DNA from: an uncultured Lachnospiraceae bacterium
GTDB lineage: Bacteria; Bacillota; Clostridia; Lachnospirales; Lachnospiraceae
Direction of reading: 5' to 3'
Assembly: GCA_947565425.1 (NCBI GenBank)
Contig: CANOFW010000013.1
Coordinates: 18,195 to 82,194, forward strand
DNA length: 64,000 bases
The position numbers were made by a program, and so were the translations under genes. Of the stretch, positions 19,341 through 28,041 are shown in pieces. The notes beneath the pieces are model-generated. The model was given only the letters and a program-made list of their open reading frames with translations, searched no databases and was not told the origin of the DNA. Positions within the stretch are counted from its first letter, which is position 1. Each line of letters starts with the position of its first letter.

Positions 19341-19367
19341 ATTATCGCAATCGACCTTATATTGCAA
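19341..19367 (-). promoter_or_regulatory. Candidate flagellar operon promoter
   Basis: On the minus strand, TTGCAA (19367-19362) and an extended -10, TGCGATAAT (hexamer GATAAT 19346-19341), are separated by 15 bases. This is shorter than ideal, but the TG extension can compensate. It lies about 63 bases upstream of flgB. A second TATAAT-like hexamer at 19339-19334 has no matching -35. Sigma-A type is inferred; no sigma-28 motif was seen. Confidence 0.4.
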
Positions 19368-19368
19368 G

Positions 19369-19383
19369 TATTTTTTGCAAATT
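19369..19383 (-). promoter_or_regulatory. Candidate CodY box upstream of flgB
   Basis: The minus-strand 15-mer AATTTGCAAAAAATA matches the CodY consensus AATTTTCWGAAAATT at 12 of 15 positions. It abuts the candidate -35 of the flagellar promoter, and codY itself is the next complete gene upstream. CodY is known to repress the fla/che operon in Bacillus subtilis. Binding here is inference. Confidence 0.4.
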
Positions 19384-19394
19384 CTTCGTATATT

Positions 19395-19694
19395 TTACAT
19401 GATATTGTGTTTTGCCGTCGATATGGGCACAAATACATGGTATAAACTCCCTACCCGCGAAATATCTGGCAAACCTTTGCCATCACTTTCCACAAGGCTT
19501 TTTTCCATGTATATGAACCTTTTCTGAAAGATATGCCAATACACGCCCGCGTTTTTGTATTCCGCAATTTCATTGTGCAGGCCAAAGTCGTCGCACAATT
19601 ACATTATTTCATTCAGCAAAGCAGCTTTTACTGCCATATTCTTGGCAACAAATGGGCAAAAAAAGGAATCTGCAACTTTATTTGCAAATTCCAT
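19395..19694 (-). pseudogene. Small ORF split by an in-frame TAA between codY and flgB
   Basis: An ATG at 19694 with GTGGAG just upstream opens a 31-codon frame that ends at TAA 19601-19599. The same frame then continues for 67 more codons to a second stop at 19395. Both halves look like ordinary protein (first half MEFANKVADSFFCPFVAKN; second half includes FGLHNEIAEYKNAG and YHVFVPISTAKHN). I do not recognise the family. A gene of about 98 codons with one nonsense mutation is the simplest reading; a chance frame is possible. Confidence 0.45.
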
Positions 19695-19773
19695 TTTATC
19701 TCCACCACCGATTCCGTTCGGCTGTTTCCCCAATTATACGCTTCTCTCTACAGATAGATTCGCTGTTCTATAT

Positions 19774-20562
19774 TCAATTAACCTTCATATGCTCTTTTTT
19801 TAAACTCTCAACTTCTTCAAACACCACATCATTCAATACCTTTATGTATGTACCTTTCATACCGGAAGATCTGGATTCAATAACTCCCGCACTTTCAAAC
19901 TTACGAAGCGCATTCACAATGACGCTCCTCGTAATGCCTACGCGATCAGCAATCTTGCTGGCTACTAAAATGCCTTCTTTCCCATCCAGCTCATCAAAAA
20001 TATGAATAACCGCCTCCAGTTCCGAAAAGGAGAGTGTGCTAATTGCTGATTTAACAACCTGAACTTTTCGATTCTCTTCGGCATTCTCCTCGTTGACGGA
20101 GCGCATCATCTCCAATCCAACTACCGTAGTTCCATATTCGCTCAATATAATATCATCAATATCATACTGCTCTTCCAGACGATAAACAAACAGTGTTCCC
20201 AAACGTTCTCCAGCAATATCAATAGGCGTAATGATTGCCCGGTACTTATTCACTTCACCGGACACAAAACCCAATGTCTCTAGATTCACGTTCTCCTTTG
20301 TAGACAAAATTCCCAGCAGCCGTTCATTCAACAAAACATCAATAAAACCGCCGACATCGCCTGCAACCAGCTCCTGGAGCTCTTCTGTCTGCCTGCTCTT
20401 ACCTACTCCGAGAATCTTTCCTTTCTTACTGATTACAAGAATATTAGAGCCTAATATTTCAGTCAGAACTTCACAAATATCGTTAAAGACAACTTTCGAG
20501 GAACTATTGTTGTGAAGCAACTTATTAATTTTCCTTGTCTTGTCTAATAACTGGACACTCAT
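19774..20562 (-). CDS. codY: GTP- and branched-chain amino acid-sensing repressor CodY
   Basis: Global nutritional regulator. The 262-residue protein has an N-terminal GAF domain that binds isoleucine/valine (starting MSVQLLDKTRKINKLL) and a C-terminal winged helix. The recognition helix is near residues 205-222 (VASKIADRVGITRSVIVNALRKFESAG), the diagnostic CodY sequence. The ATG has AGGAGGT at ideal spacing. It lies between topA and the flagellar operon, all in one direction, as in many clostridia where codY is linked to fla genes. Confidence 0.97.
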   Translation of the reverse strand: MSVQLLDKTRKINKLLHNNSSSKVVFNDICEVLTEILGSNILVISKKGKILGVGKSRQTEELQELVAGDVGGFIDVLLNERLLGILSTKENVNLETLGFVSGEVNKYRAIITPIDIAGERLGTLFVYRLEEQYDIDDIILSEYGTTVVGLEMMRSVNEENAEENRKVQVVKSAISTLSFSELEAVIHIFDELDGKEGILVASKIADRVGITRSVIVNALRKFESAGVIESRSSGMKGTYIKVLNDVVFEEVESLKKEHMKVN

Positions 20563-20668
20563 TAAGATACCTCCTGACTAAATATTATTTCCCTCTATAC
20601 TCTCATAAACTCTTTTTTACTATAACACATTTATCTTCAGAAAACAACAACTTTCTACATTTTGCACC

Positions 20669-20845
20669 ATTTATGGTAACAGTTCAGCCATCGCCAAATT
20701 TATGGGCGAATCATGCTGGCATGAATGAGCACATAATGCCGGCGATGAGCGGAACGCCAGATTATGAGCAAAAAGAGTTGCGAAGCAACGGAAAGCACGT
20801 AAGTGCGGTTTTGCGAATGGCGTGGGCTGAACTGTTACCATTTAT
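20669..20845. mobile_element. MITE-like 165-bp element with target duplication at the topA stop
   Basis: GGTAACAGTTCAGCC (20675-20689) is repeated exactly, inverted, as GGCTGAACTGTTACC (20825-20839). Just outside both ends lies the direct repeat ATTTAT (20669-20674 and 20840-20845), a likely 6-bp target duplication. The inside has no open frame of note but holds several short hairpins (GTTGC-GAA-GCAAC, GCAC-GTAA-GTGC, CATGC-TG-GCATG). The right-hand duplication contains the TAA of topA, so the insert left the topA frame intact. No transposase is encoded, so it would need one in trans. Confidence 0.72.
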
Positions 20846-22926
20846 GGATTCTCCTGCTTTTTGGGCTTCTCCTTGACGAATCCACACTGATTATCTGCAC
20901 ACACCAATTTATTGCCTTTTTCTACCATATATCCGCCACATTGCGGACATCTCTCCTCGGAGGGACGTTGCCAAGTCATAAAATCACAATCCGGATTGTC
21001 CTCACACCCATAATATTTCCTGCCCTTTTTCGTCTTGCGTAATACGACTTCCTTTCCACATTTTGGACATTCCACGCCAATTTTCTCCAAATAAGGCTTG
21101 GTATTACGGCATTCTGGAAATCCGGGACATGCAAGAAACCTTCCATGGGGACCATATTTAATCACCATGTTGCGACCGCACAAATCACAAACTACATCTG
21201 TGACTTCGTCATGAATTTCTACCTTTTCCAATTCCTTTTCCGCAATCTGCACCGCTTCGTCCAAGTCTGGATAGAAATTCCTTACCACCGTCTTCCATTC
21301 CACATTTCCCTCGGCCACCTTATCCAGAAGAGATTCCATATTGGCAGTAAATTGCTCGTCAACAATCGTGGAAAAAGCTTCTTTCATAATAGAATTAACT
21401 ACCTCACCCAATTCCGTCACATACAAATTGCGGTTTTCTTTCGTCAAATATCTGCGCGCCAACAGCGTGGTAATCGTCGGCGCATAAGTACTGGGACGTC
21501 CGATGCCTAGTTCCTCTAACGTCTTCACCAGCGAAGCCTCCGTAAAATGTGCCGGCGGCTGCGTAAAATGCTGTTTCTCATTCATCTCCTTCATTTCCAG
21601 CTTTGTATCCGTGTCAATCGACTTCAATAGAACATTATTTTCGCTCTTTTCGTCATCCTCACTCGTATACACAGATAAAAATCCCTCAAAAATAATTTTG
21701 GACGCCGACACATGAAAACGATAAGCTCCTGCTGTGATTTTGACGGAAGTCGTCTCATACTCCGCACTGGACATACGGCTTGCCGTAAAACGATTCCAAA
21801 TCAATTGATACAAACGAAATTGGTCACGGCTCAATGATTCTTTGATTTTCGCCGGAGTCCTTGTAATATCTGACGGGCGGATCGCCTCATGCGCATCCTG
21901 AATTTTCTGATTGCTCTTCTTGCTCACGCCAGCCGCAGCCGCATACTTCTCACCATAGGCAGACTGGATATACTCTCTTGCCGCCACGTCCGCCTCTTCG
22001 GAAATACGCACGGAATCTGTTCGCAAATAAGTAATAACACCCACCGTTCCTTGTCCTTTGATATCAATTCCTTCATAGAGCTGTTGCGCCAAACGCATTG
22101 TCTTTTGCGTGGAAAAATTCAATCGTTTTGCCGCCTCCTGCTGAAGCGTGCTGGTTGTAAACGGCAACGGTGCCTTCTTCACCCGGCTTCCTTTCTTTAC
22201 ATCTAGTACCTGATACTTTTCTTTTTCCAGGTTGTGCAATATCTCATCCAACTCCTGCCTGGAGCCTATCGTTATCTTTCCTTTATCATCACCGTAAAAC
22301 TTGGCGTCAAGCAATTTTTTCTCGCCCGGGATTGCAAACTTGGCGTCCAATGTCCAGTACTCCTCCGGGATAAATGCATTGACCTCTTCCTCTCTGTCGC
22401 AAATAATACGCAGGGCAACGGACTGCACGCGCCCCGCGCTTAGTCCCCGCTTTACTTTCGCCCACAATACAGGGCTGATACGATAGCCCACCATACGATC
22501 CAACATACGCCTTGTCTGCTGAGCGTCCACCAGATTCATATCTATATTGCGCGCCTGTTTCAAGGAAGCTTTTACCGCATTTTTCGTAATCTCATTAAAA
22601 CTTATCCGGCTTACCTTCTTATCTTCCAGCTTTAAAGCTTTGGACAAGTGCCAAGAAATCGCCTCCCCTTCACGGTCCGGGTCCGTCGCCAGAAATACTT
22701 TATCTGCCTTTTTCACCTCTTTTCTGAGATTGGCAAGAATATCCCCTTTGCCGCGGATTGTGATATATTTCGGCTCATAATCATGTTCTACATCTATACC
22801 AAGCTGGCTCTTTGGCAAGTCACGCACATGTCCGTTAGACGCCACAACCTCATAATTTTTCCCTAAAAATTTTTTGATTGTCTTCACCTTTGCCGGTGAC
22901 TCCACAATTACCAGATACTTCGCCAT
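20842..22926 (-). CDS. topA: DNA topoisomerase I
   Basis: Type IA topoisomerase that relaxes negative supercoils. It starts MAKYLVIVESPAKVKTIKKF (Toprim, with DPDREGEAISWHL near residue 80). The catalytic tyrosine segment is VGVITYLRTDSVRIS. The C-terminus carries three four-Cys zinc ribbons (CDLCGRN...FPEC, CPKCGKE...NPDC, CPQCGGY...NQC). I set the ATG at 22926, where GGAGAGGAG precedes it; six extra upstream codons lack support. Its stop codon lies within the MITE target duplication. Confidence 0.97.
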   Translation of the reverse strand: MAKYLVIVESPAKVKTIKKFLGKNYEVVASNGHVRDLPKSQLGIDVEHDYEPKYITIRGKGDILANLRKEVKKADKVFLATDPDREGEAISWHLSKALKLEDKKVSRISFNEITKNAVKASLKQARNIDMNLVDAQQTRRMLDRMVGYRISPVLWAKVKRGLSAGRVQSVALRIICDREEEVNAFIPEEYWTLDAKFAIPGEKKLLDAKFYGDDKGKITIGSRQELDEILHNLEKEKYQVLDVKKGSRVKKAPLPFTTSTLQQEAAKRLNFSTQKTMRLAQQLYEGIDIKGQGTVGVITYLRTDSVRISEEADVAAREYIQSAYGEKYAAAAGVSKKSNQKIQDAHEAIRPSDITRTPAKIKESLSRDQFRLYQLIWNRFTASRMSSAEYETTSVKITAGAYRFHVSASKIIFEGFLSVYTSEDDEKSENNVLLKSIDTDTKLEMKEMNEKQHFTQPPAHFTEASLVKTLEELGIGRPSTYAPTITTLLARRYLTKENRNLYVTELGEVVNSIMKEAFSTIVDEQFTANMESLLDKVAEGNVEWKTVVRNFYPDLDEAVQIAEKELEKVEIHDEVTDVVCDLCGRNMVIKYGPHGRFLACPGFPECRNTKPYLEKIGVECPKCGKEVVLRKTKKGRKYYGCEDNPDCDFMTWQRPSEERCPQCGGYMVEKGNKLVCADNQCGFVKEKPKKQENP

Positions 22927-23030
22927 TTGTCTGCTCCTCTCCATTTATTATCAAGCGAATACATCCGCACAAACTTCCTGCTTCTCCATTCCTTTGGATA
23001 CGTCTTCACAGGAAATTGCACGGCAACCTC

Positions 23031-24152
23031 CTATGATACAAAATCATCGGAACGGACATAGTAATTCTTATAAACCTCTAAAACAACACCCCTTTCACGC
23101 AATGATTCCAGCGTTTCTATCAATTTCCCCAGATTCAGCCCTGTTTCTGTTATGAGCTCTTCCAGGTTTTTGGGTGTCAAACCGAGACAACTATACACCA
23201 ACCTCTCTAAATTTTCAAGAGATATTTTTTGCTTTCTGCATGAATTTTCTTCTGTTTTTGCAAAAATATGCATCTCTTTTAGAAAATCTTCTATATTTAA
23301 AAATATTCCCGCGCCCTGCTGAATCAGCCGGTTTGTCCCTTGGCTTAATAGGTCTGAAACCCTTCCCGGCAATGCATAGACGTCCTTGCCCTGTTCCAAA
23401 GCAAAATCTGCTGTAATCAGCGAACCACTCTTCTCTTTTGCCTCCACCACCAGCACGACATCTGACAATCCACTGATGATGCGGTTGCGCTGGGGAAAAT
23501 GAAAAGCAATCGGCTGTGTACGCGGCGAATATTCAGAAATTACACCACCCATTTCTATGAGCCGTCCATATAATTCACGGTTTCCGACAGGATAACATAC
23601 ATCCACGCCGCAGCCCAATACGCCGAATGTGCTGCCTTTGCCGCGCAGCGCTCCCCTATGTGCCGCCCCATCAATGCCTGCCGCCATGCCGCTAATCACA
23701 GCAATGCCCGCGGCAGCCAATCCCTGTCCAATCTGTTCTGCGGCAGCTTTTCCATAATATGTACAATTTCTGGCCCCCACAATGCCAACTGCTTTTTGTT
23801 TCTCAGAAGGAAGTTTTCCACGGTAAAAAAGCCCATAGGGAGGATTATAAATGCTCCTAAGCCTGGTTGGATAAGCTTCCTCCTGCCATACCGCCAGCCT
23901 TATCCCATTCTGCATACAATATGTCAGTTCTTTTTCCAGCTCCTCCTCCTGCCGGCGCTGCTCTATTTCTATCATCGCCTTTTCCTGCTCCGTGAGAATA
24001 GGAATCCGTTCTAAGAATTCCAGGCGTGCACGGTACAACCCTTCCGCTCCCGCAAACATTTCTTCCAGAAAAATTTTTTTCCTACCGGAAAGCGATGCAA
24101 TACTGGCAAGCCAATATTCATATTTATTATACGCTGCCTGATTCTTACTCAT
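23031..24152 (-). CDS. dprA: DNA-processing protein DprA
   Basis: Rossmann-fold protein that loads RecA on incoming single-stranded DNA during transformation. Conserved blocks GIVGARNCTYYGKAAA, SGMAAGIDGAAHRGAL, GVLGCGVDVCYP and FPQRNRIISGLSDVVLVVEA are all present. A C-terminal winged-helix-like region follows near residues 300-373. The ATG at 24152 overlaps the comM stop (ATGA); a GTG four codons upstream is an alternative start. About 373 residues, normal length. Confidence 0.95.
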   Translation of the reverse strand: MSKNQAAYNKYEYWLASIASLSGRKKIFLEEMFAGAEGLYRARLEFLERIPILTEQEKAMIEIEQRRQEEELEKELTYCMQNGIRLAVWQEEAYPTRLRSIYNPPYGLFYRGKLPSEKQKAVGIVGARNCTYYGKAAAEQIGQGLAAAGIAVISGMAAGIDGAAHRGALRGKGSTFGVLGCGVDVCYPVGNRELYGRLIEMGGVISEYSPRTQPIAFHFPQRNRIISGLSDVVLVVEAKEKSGSLITADFALEQGKDVYALPGRVSDLLSQGTNRLIQQGAGIFLNIEDFLKEMHIFAKTEENSCRKQKISLENLERLVYSCLGLTPKNLEELITETGLNLGKLIETLESLRERGVVLEVYKNYYVRSDDFVS

Positions 24153-25699
24153 TCCCAGTCCCACACCTTTCTGTCAATACTTCGGTATAAAAGACTCTCG
24201 CTGATGTGGACCCGTCCAATTTCAGACGCTCCATCCATATCTGCAATCGTGCGCGCCACACGCAGCGCCCGATAATAGCCGCGCGCCGTCATCTCCAACC
24301 GCTCAAACGTCTCATTCAACAATTTCTCTCCCGCCGGCTCCATCGCACACCATTGTTTCATAGCAGACGAGGGAATCTGACTGTTATATAAAAGACCGCT
24401 TCCTCGAAAACGTTCCTCTTGTATTCTCTGTGCCTGCTTTACCCGGCTTCTAATCTGGGCAGAGCTCTCCTCCGGCTGGTTCGCCGTCAGATCACACAAT
24501 GCCGGACGACTGACTTCCACGCAAAGATCCATACGATCTAGCAGCGGACGGCTTATCTTATTGAGATGCCGCTCTATCATCGCTTTTGAGCATGTACAAC
24601 GATTTTTGTCCGGGAAATACCCGCAATTACAAGGGTTCATCGCCGCTATCAACATGATATCTGCCGGATAAAAATAAGTGCCGTTTCCTCTCACCAAACG
24701 TATTTCCCGCTCTTCTAGCGGCTGACGCAACGACTCCAAAACCGGCTTTTTAAATTCTGTCAGCTCGTCCAAGAACAACACGCCCTTGTGCGCCAGGCTG
24801 ATTTCACCGGGTCTGGGCACCGTTCCGCCGCCAGCCATTCCCGCAAGGCTAATCGTGTGATGCGGACTGCGATACGGCCTTTGACGAAAATTCATTTCAC
24901 GCTGCGAAAATATTCCCAAAACACTGTATACTTTCGCAAGTTCCAACGCTTCCTCCTCCGTCAACGGCGGAAGGATTGTAGACACCGCACGCGCCGCCAT
25001 CGTTTTTCCCGCCCCCGGAGAACCAAGCATCAGCATATTATGTCTACCGCTAGCTGCAATCTCACAGGCACGTTTCAAGACTTTTTGACCATGAATTGAC
25101 GCAAAATCAAAGTCCGCCGTACGCTCGCTCACGCGTGTTTCTTCTATATTATTAGCAATAGCCACCACATTTTTCCCATCTTTCTTATGGAATTTATCAA
25201 TCATGGCAATCACCTGATTCAAATTTTCTCCCCCCAGAATCGCAACCCCTTTTACAACCTGCGCCTCTCTAATGTTTTCTTTTGGAACACAAACCACTCG
25301 TTTCCCTGCTTCCCGCGCGGCAAGGACCATGGGTAAAATCCCGGTAGTGGGGCGAATTTCACCATTTAAACTAATTTCGCCTGCAAATAAAATGCCCTCC
25401 AAACTTTTCTGGGGAATCCTACCATATGCCGCTAAAATAGCAAGCGCAATTGGCAGATCAAACACCGTTCCACTTTTTCGGATATCAGCCGGATAAAGAT
25501 TTACGGTTATTCTTTTTGGAGACAAGCGAACGCCGCTGTTGCGAATTGCCGTGCGTATACGCTCTTTTGCCTCTTTTACCTCCGAGGACAATACCCCCAC
25601 CATCTCAAACGCAGGCATTCCATCACAAACGTCTGCTTCTACTTGAACAAGTATGCTGCGAATACCACAGACAATAGCCGTTGATACAATACTATACAA
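24149..25699 (-). CDS. comM: ComM/YifB-family Mg-chelatase-like AAA+ ATPase
   Basis: Helicase-like AAA+ protein that promotes branch migration during natural transformation. The N-terminal domain resembles Lon-S16 (QVEADVCDGMPAFEMVGV). Walker A is GSPGAGKTMAAR near residue 220 and Walker B is GVLFLDELTEF; a Mg-chelatase C-terminal domain with FRGSGLLYNSQIP follows. The start is a TTG at 25699, preceded by GGGAGG 6 bases away, which gives 516 residues, the family norm. The open frame continues 35 codons further up into the sigK end without support. Confidence 0.93.
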   Translation of the reverse strand: MYSIVSTAIVCGIRSILVQVEADVCDGMPAFEMVGVLSSEVKEAKERIRTAIRNSGVRLSPKRITVNLYPADIRKSGTVFDLPIALAILAAYGRIPQKSLEGILFAGEISLNGEIRPTTGILPMVLAAREAGKRVVCVPKENIREAQVVKGVAILGGENLNQVIAMIDKFHKKDGKNVVAIANNIEETRVSERTADFDFASIHGQKVLKRACEIAASGRHNMLMLGSPGAGKTMAARAVSTILPPLTEEEALELAKVYSVLGIFSQREMNFRQRPYRSPHHTISLAGMAGGGTVPRPGEISLAHKGVLFLDELTEFKKPVLESLRQPLEEREIRLVRGNGTYFYPADIMLIAAMNPCNCGYFPDKNRCTCSKAMIERHLNKISRPLLDRMDLCVEVSRPALCDLTANQPEESSAQIRSRVKQAQRIQEERFRGSGLLYNSQIPSSAMKQWCAMEPAGEKLLNETFERLEMTARGYYRALRVARTIADMDGASEIGRVHISESLLYRSIDRKVWDWE

Positions 25700-25800
25700 A
25701 AAAACCTCCCTTTGTACTGGATTGGGAATTACGGGCAGACACGCCCGGAAAAAAGATGTTTTTATCATATCACGTTTCGCTGGAATTGAAAAGCTGTTTC

Positions 25801-26418
25801 TCAAAAACAGCTTTTCAGTTTTTCCAGGGCACGCTTTTCAATTCTGCTTACATAGGAACGGGAAATCCCCATTCTATCTGCAATTTCTCTCTGTGTCAGC
25901 GGTTTTCTGTTGTAAAGCCCATACCGCCATTCAATAATCTGCCTCTCTCTTTCGCCGAGCACCCTGGGAATCATCTCGTAAATCTTTTTGGTATTACTGT
26001 TCAATTCTATAATTTCAAAAATTTCTCTGTCCGTACTCTCAACTACATCCATCAAATTAATCTGATTTCCCTCTTTGTCCGTCCCTATAGGCTCATATAA
26101 AGACACCTCCCTGGACGTCTTCTTTTTCCCTCGAAAGTACATTAAAAGTTCGTTATCAATACAGCGGGCGGCATAGGTGGCAAGTCTGTTCCCGCGCTCA
26201 TAATTAAACGTGGCGATTGCCTTGATGAGACCGATCGTTCCTATGGAAATCAAATCCTCCATATCATCTTCCCCGCTCTGATATTTCCTGGAAATATGCG
26301 CTACCAGCCTCAGATTTCGCTCAATCAAAATATGTTTAGCTTCAAGGCTGCCCTCTCTCATTTTTTTCAGATAATATTTCTCTTCTTCCACATTCAGCGG
26401 CTTTAAAAAAGTTTTCAA
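25801..26418 (-). CDS. sigK: Late mother-cell sporulation sigma factor SigK, no pro-sequence
   Basis: Sigma-70 family factor for late mother-cell genes. Region 2 has IERNLRLVAHISRKY, LISIGTIGLIKAI and RLATYAARCIDNELL; region 4 has LTQREIADRMGISRSYVSRIEKRALEKL. These, together with VSLYEPIGTDKEGN, mark SigK rather than SigE. The 205-residue product begins directly at MKTFLKPLNVEEE, without the membrane pro-peptide of Bacillus SigK, and the frame is uninterrupted (no skin element). The start is TTG with AGAGGTG upstream. It is followed by comM. Confidence 0.93.
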   Translation of the reverse strand: MKTFLKPLNVEEEKYYLKKMREGSLEAKHILIERNLRLVAHISRKYQSGEDDMEDLISIGTIGLIKAIATFNYERGNRLATYAARCIDNELLMYFRGKKKTSREVSLYEPIGTDKEGNQINLMDVVESTDREIFEIIELNSNTKKIYEMIPRVLGERERQIIEWRYGLYNRKPLTQREIADRMGISRSYVSRIEKRALEKLKSCF

Positions 26419-26494
26419 AAAAGCACCTCTAAGCTGATTTATTACATTTTATGAAAAATCAAGCTTTGAAGTGCCTTTCCATATAAAATTCAAC

Positions 26495-26523
26495 TTGTCA
26501 CCTCTGCAAAAAGAGGGTATACT
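26495..26523 (+). promoter_or_regulatory. Promoter of the DUF4250 gene with a palindrome in the spacer
   Basis: TTGTCA (26495-26500), a 17-base spacer and TATACT (26518-26523) make a good sigma-A promoter. The spacer itself is a small inverted repeat, CCTCT-GCAAAA-AGAGG, that fills nearly all of it. This could be a repressor site, or chance. The rest of the 175-base gap between sigK and this gene shows no other clear signal. Confidence 0.6.
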
Positions 26524-26593
26524 AGTGAACTGACATAGTTATATTTGATAATTATTTACTGAAATAACAACAAACATGGAGGTATCAATTCTT

Positions 26594-26770
26594 ATGAACT
26601 TTCCCAAAGATCCCGTTATGCTGCTCAGTGTTGTCAACACTTACCTGAGAGATTACCATTCTACATTGGAAGAATTGTGTGAACACGCCGATGTTTCTGC
26701 TGAAGAAATTACCTGCCGGCTGGCCATTATTGATTACCATTACGATCCACAACAGAATCAATTCCGCTGA
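26594..26770 (+). CDS. DUF4250 domain protein
   Basis: Short conserved Firmicute protein of unknown function. The 58-residue product MNFPKDPVMLLSVVNTYLRD with a C-terminal IDYHYDPQQNQF matches the DUF4250 pattern closely. I chose the ATG at 26594 because GGAGG lies 11 bases upstream; an ATG six codons earlier has no ribosome site. It ends convergently, overlapping the end of the DUF5662 gene by 13 bases. Confidence 0.82.
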   Translation: MNFPKDPVMLLSVVNTYLRDYHSTLEELCEHADVSAEEITCRLAIIDYHYDPQQNQFR

Positions 26771-27342
26771 ATCTCAGGATTTGCCGGCTTTTGATACGGC
26801 GTCCCATAATCTTTCTGTTTGAGCAGCACATGTTTGATATAATGGAAGGTAACGTCTTCGCCCTGGTCTGCTAACATATGCAAAAGCTCTTCCAACAGTT
26901 GCTTACTGTCTTCATGCAAAATATGATGTGCCTTGCCGTGCTCATAATATTCAAGTGCGCTTCTGTCGGTGTACTTTTCTTTCTGATAATTCTTAGATGC
27001 CGACACGCGGTCGATAAACATCTCTACAACATATTTCAACGGCATTTTCATACCGGTAATTCCCTTTTTCTCTCCAACTCCGTAATCAATCCAATATTCC
27101 AGGTGATGTTTGTTCCTGCCCTTATGGTGCAGCCATGCCTGAGAATATCCTTTCTCTAACCGTTCAATATTGTTGGGACTCAGATTGCCCTGATAGTACT
27201 TACAACCCATCAAAAATTCGGTAGGACTATACTTAGACAAATCGTGCAATAATCCCTGTTTATACAACCCCACCCGAAAACAACCGCGCATCACTAACAT
27301 TTTATGATGGTTGATTGTCCTCAAATGCTGCCAAGCCTTCAT
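26758..27342 (-). CDS. DUF5662 family protein
   Basis: Protein of 194 residues, probably cytosolic, with many His and Tyr. The blocks HLRTINHHKMLVMRGCFRVGLY, GLLHDLSKYSPTEF and AWLHHKGRNKHHLEYWIDY suit an HD-like or metal-binding helical fold; the HDLSKYSP and HHKGRNKHH motifs are typical of DUF5662. Function is unknown. It is next to, and codirectional with, the TraX-like gene 26 bases upstream. Confidence 0.75.
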   Translation of the reverse strand: MKAWQHLRTINHHKMLVMRGCFRVGLYKQGLLHDLSKYSPTEFLMGCKYYQGNLSPNNIERLEKGYSQAWLHHKGRNKHHLEYWIDYGVGEKKGITGMKMPLKYVVEMFIDRVSASKNYQKEKYTDRSALEYYEHGKAHHILHEDSKQLLEELLHMLADQGEDVTFHYIKHVLLKQKDYGTPYQKPANPEIQRN

Positions 27343-27368
27343 AATTCACCTCGCAATATATAAGTATA

Positions 27369-28031
27369 TCAATAAATAATCCTGACAATTAAATATAAAA
27401 TTAATAAATGGAGCGGGTAAAATGCATAGAAAAAATATTTTAACGAAGGTCCCTTTTTGCCGTTATACAGCAACATTGGAACCACCGCAAGAGAAGCAAA
27501 CATCTGAATGCTTCTTCCATAAATCAAAAAATTTTCAACAGCAAACAAAACCTGCTTCACCACTTTTCGCTCATACAAAAGATAATAGCAAAAGATAAAA
27601 ATAATTCCCTTTCCGCCATAATCCGTGTTAAGCAATTCAGCAGCTACAATCATCGGCACAAAAATTAAAACTTCACATAACTTATACTTGCACTGTTTCG
27701 CCAAATCAATCGCCACAACTCCTAGAAGAAGTGTGAAAAACACATTCTGATGATCCCAATTAATCCCTCCCCGAAATGCGAGATCAAAAGGGATTTCAGA
27801 AATCAGGGCAAATCCGAATAGCCGCAGCTCATACTTACGGATATCCCTAGTGTGCATTGCTCCCTCCACCAGAAGAAAACAATAAATAGGAAAAGCTATC
27901 CTCCCAATCACACGCAAAATCCTGTACTGTGGAAACAACACTGCTCCTGTATGGTCAATGAGCATACATATCATGGCTATACATTTTAAGGTAAACCCAT
28001 TGATTCCAAATAATTCCTGTTTCTTTTCCAT
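27369..28031 (-). CDS. TraX-like membrane protein
   Basis: Polytopic membrane protein of the TraX family; in F plasmids TraX acetylates pilin, but chromosomal Firmicute copies have unknown roles. The product begins MEKKQELFGINGFTLKCIAM and has the family features MLIDHTGAVLFP, RIAFPIYCFLLVEG and RGGINWDHQNVFFTLLLG. About seven hydrophobic segments, 220 residues. The start at 28031 is 10 bases after the GH13 stop; the open frame extends upstream into that gene. The two are likely one transcription unit. Confidence 0.8.
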   Translation of the reverse strand: MEKKQELFGINGFTLKCIAMICMLIDHTGAVLFPQYRILRVIGRIAFPIYCFLLVEGAMHTRDIRKYELRLFGFALISEIPFDLAFRGGINWDHQNVFFTLLLGVVAIDLAKQCKYKLCEVLIFVPMIVAAELLNTDYGGKGIIFIFCYYLLYERKVVKQVLFAVENFLIYGRSIQMFASLAVVPMLLYNGKKGPSLKYFFYAFYPLHLLILYLIVRIIY

Positions 28032-28041
28032 TGATTCCTGA

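Noticed and set aside
25801-26418. Possible skin element or split sigK
   Set aside because: The sigma-factor frame is continuous from region 2 to region 4.
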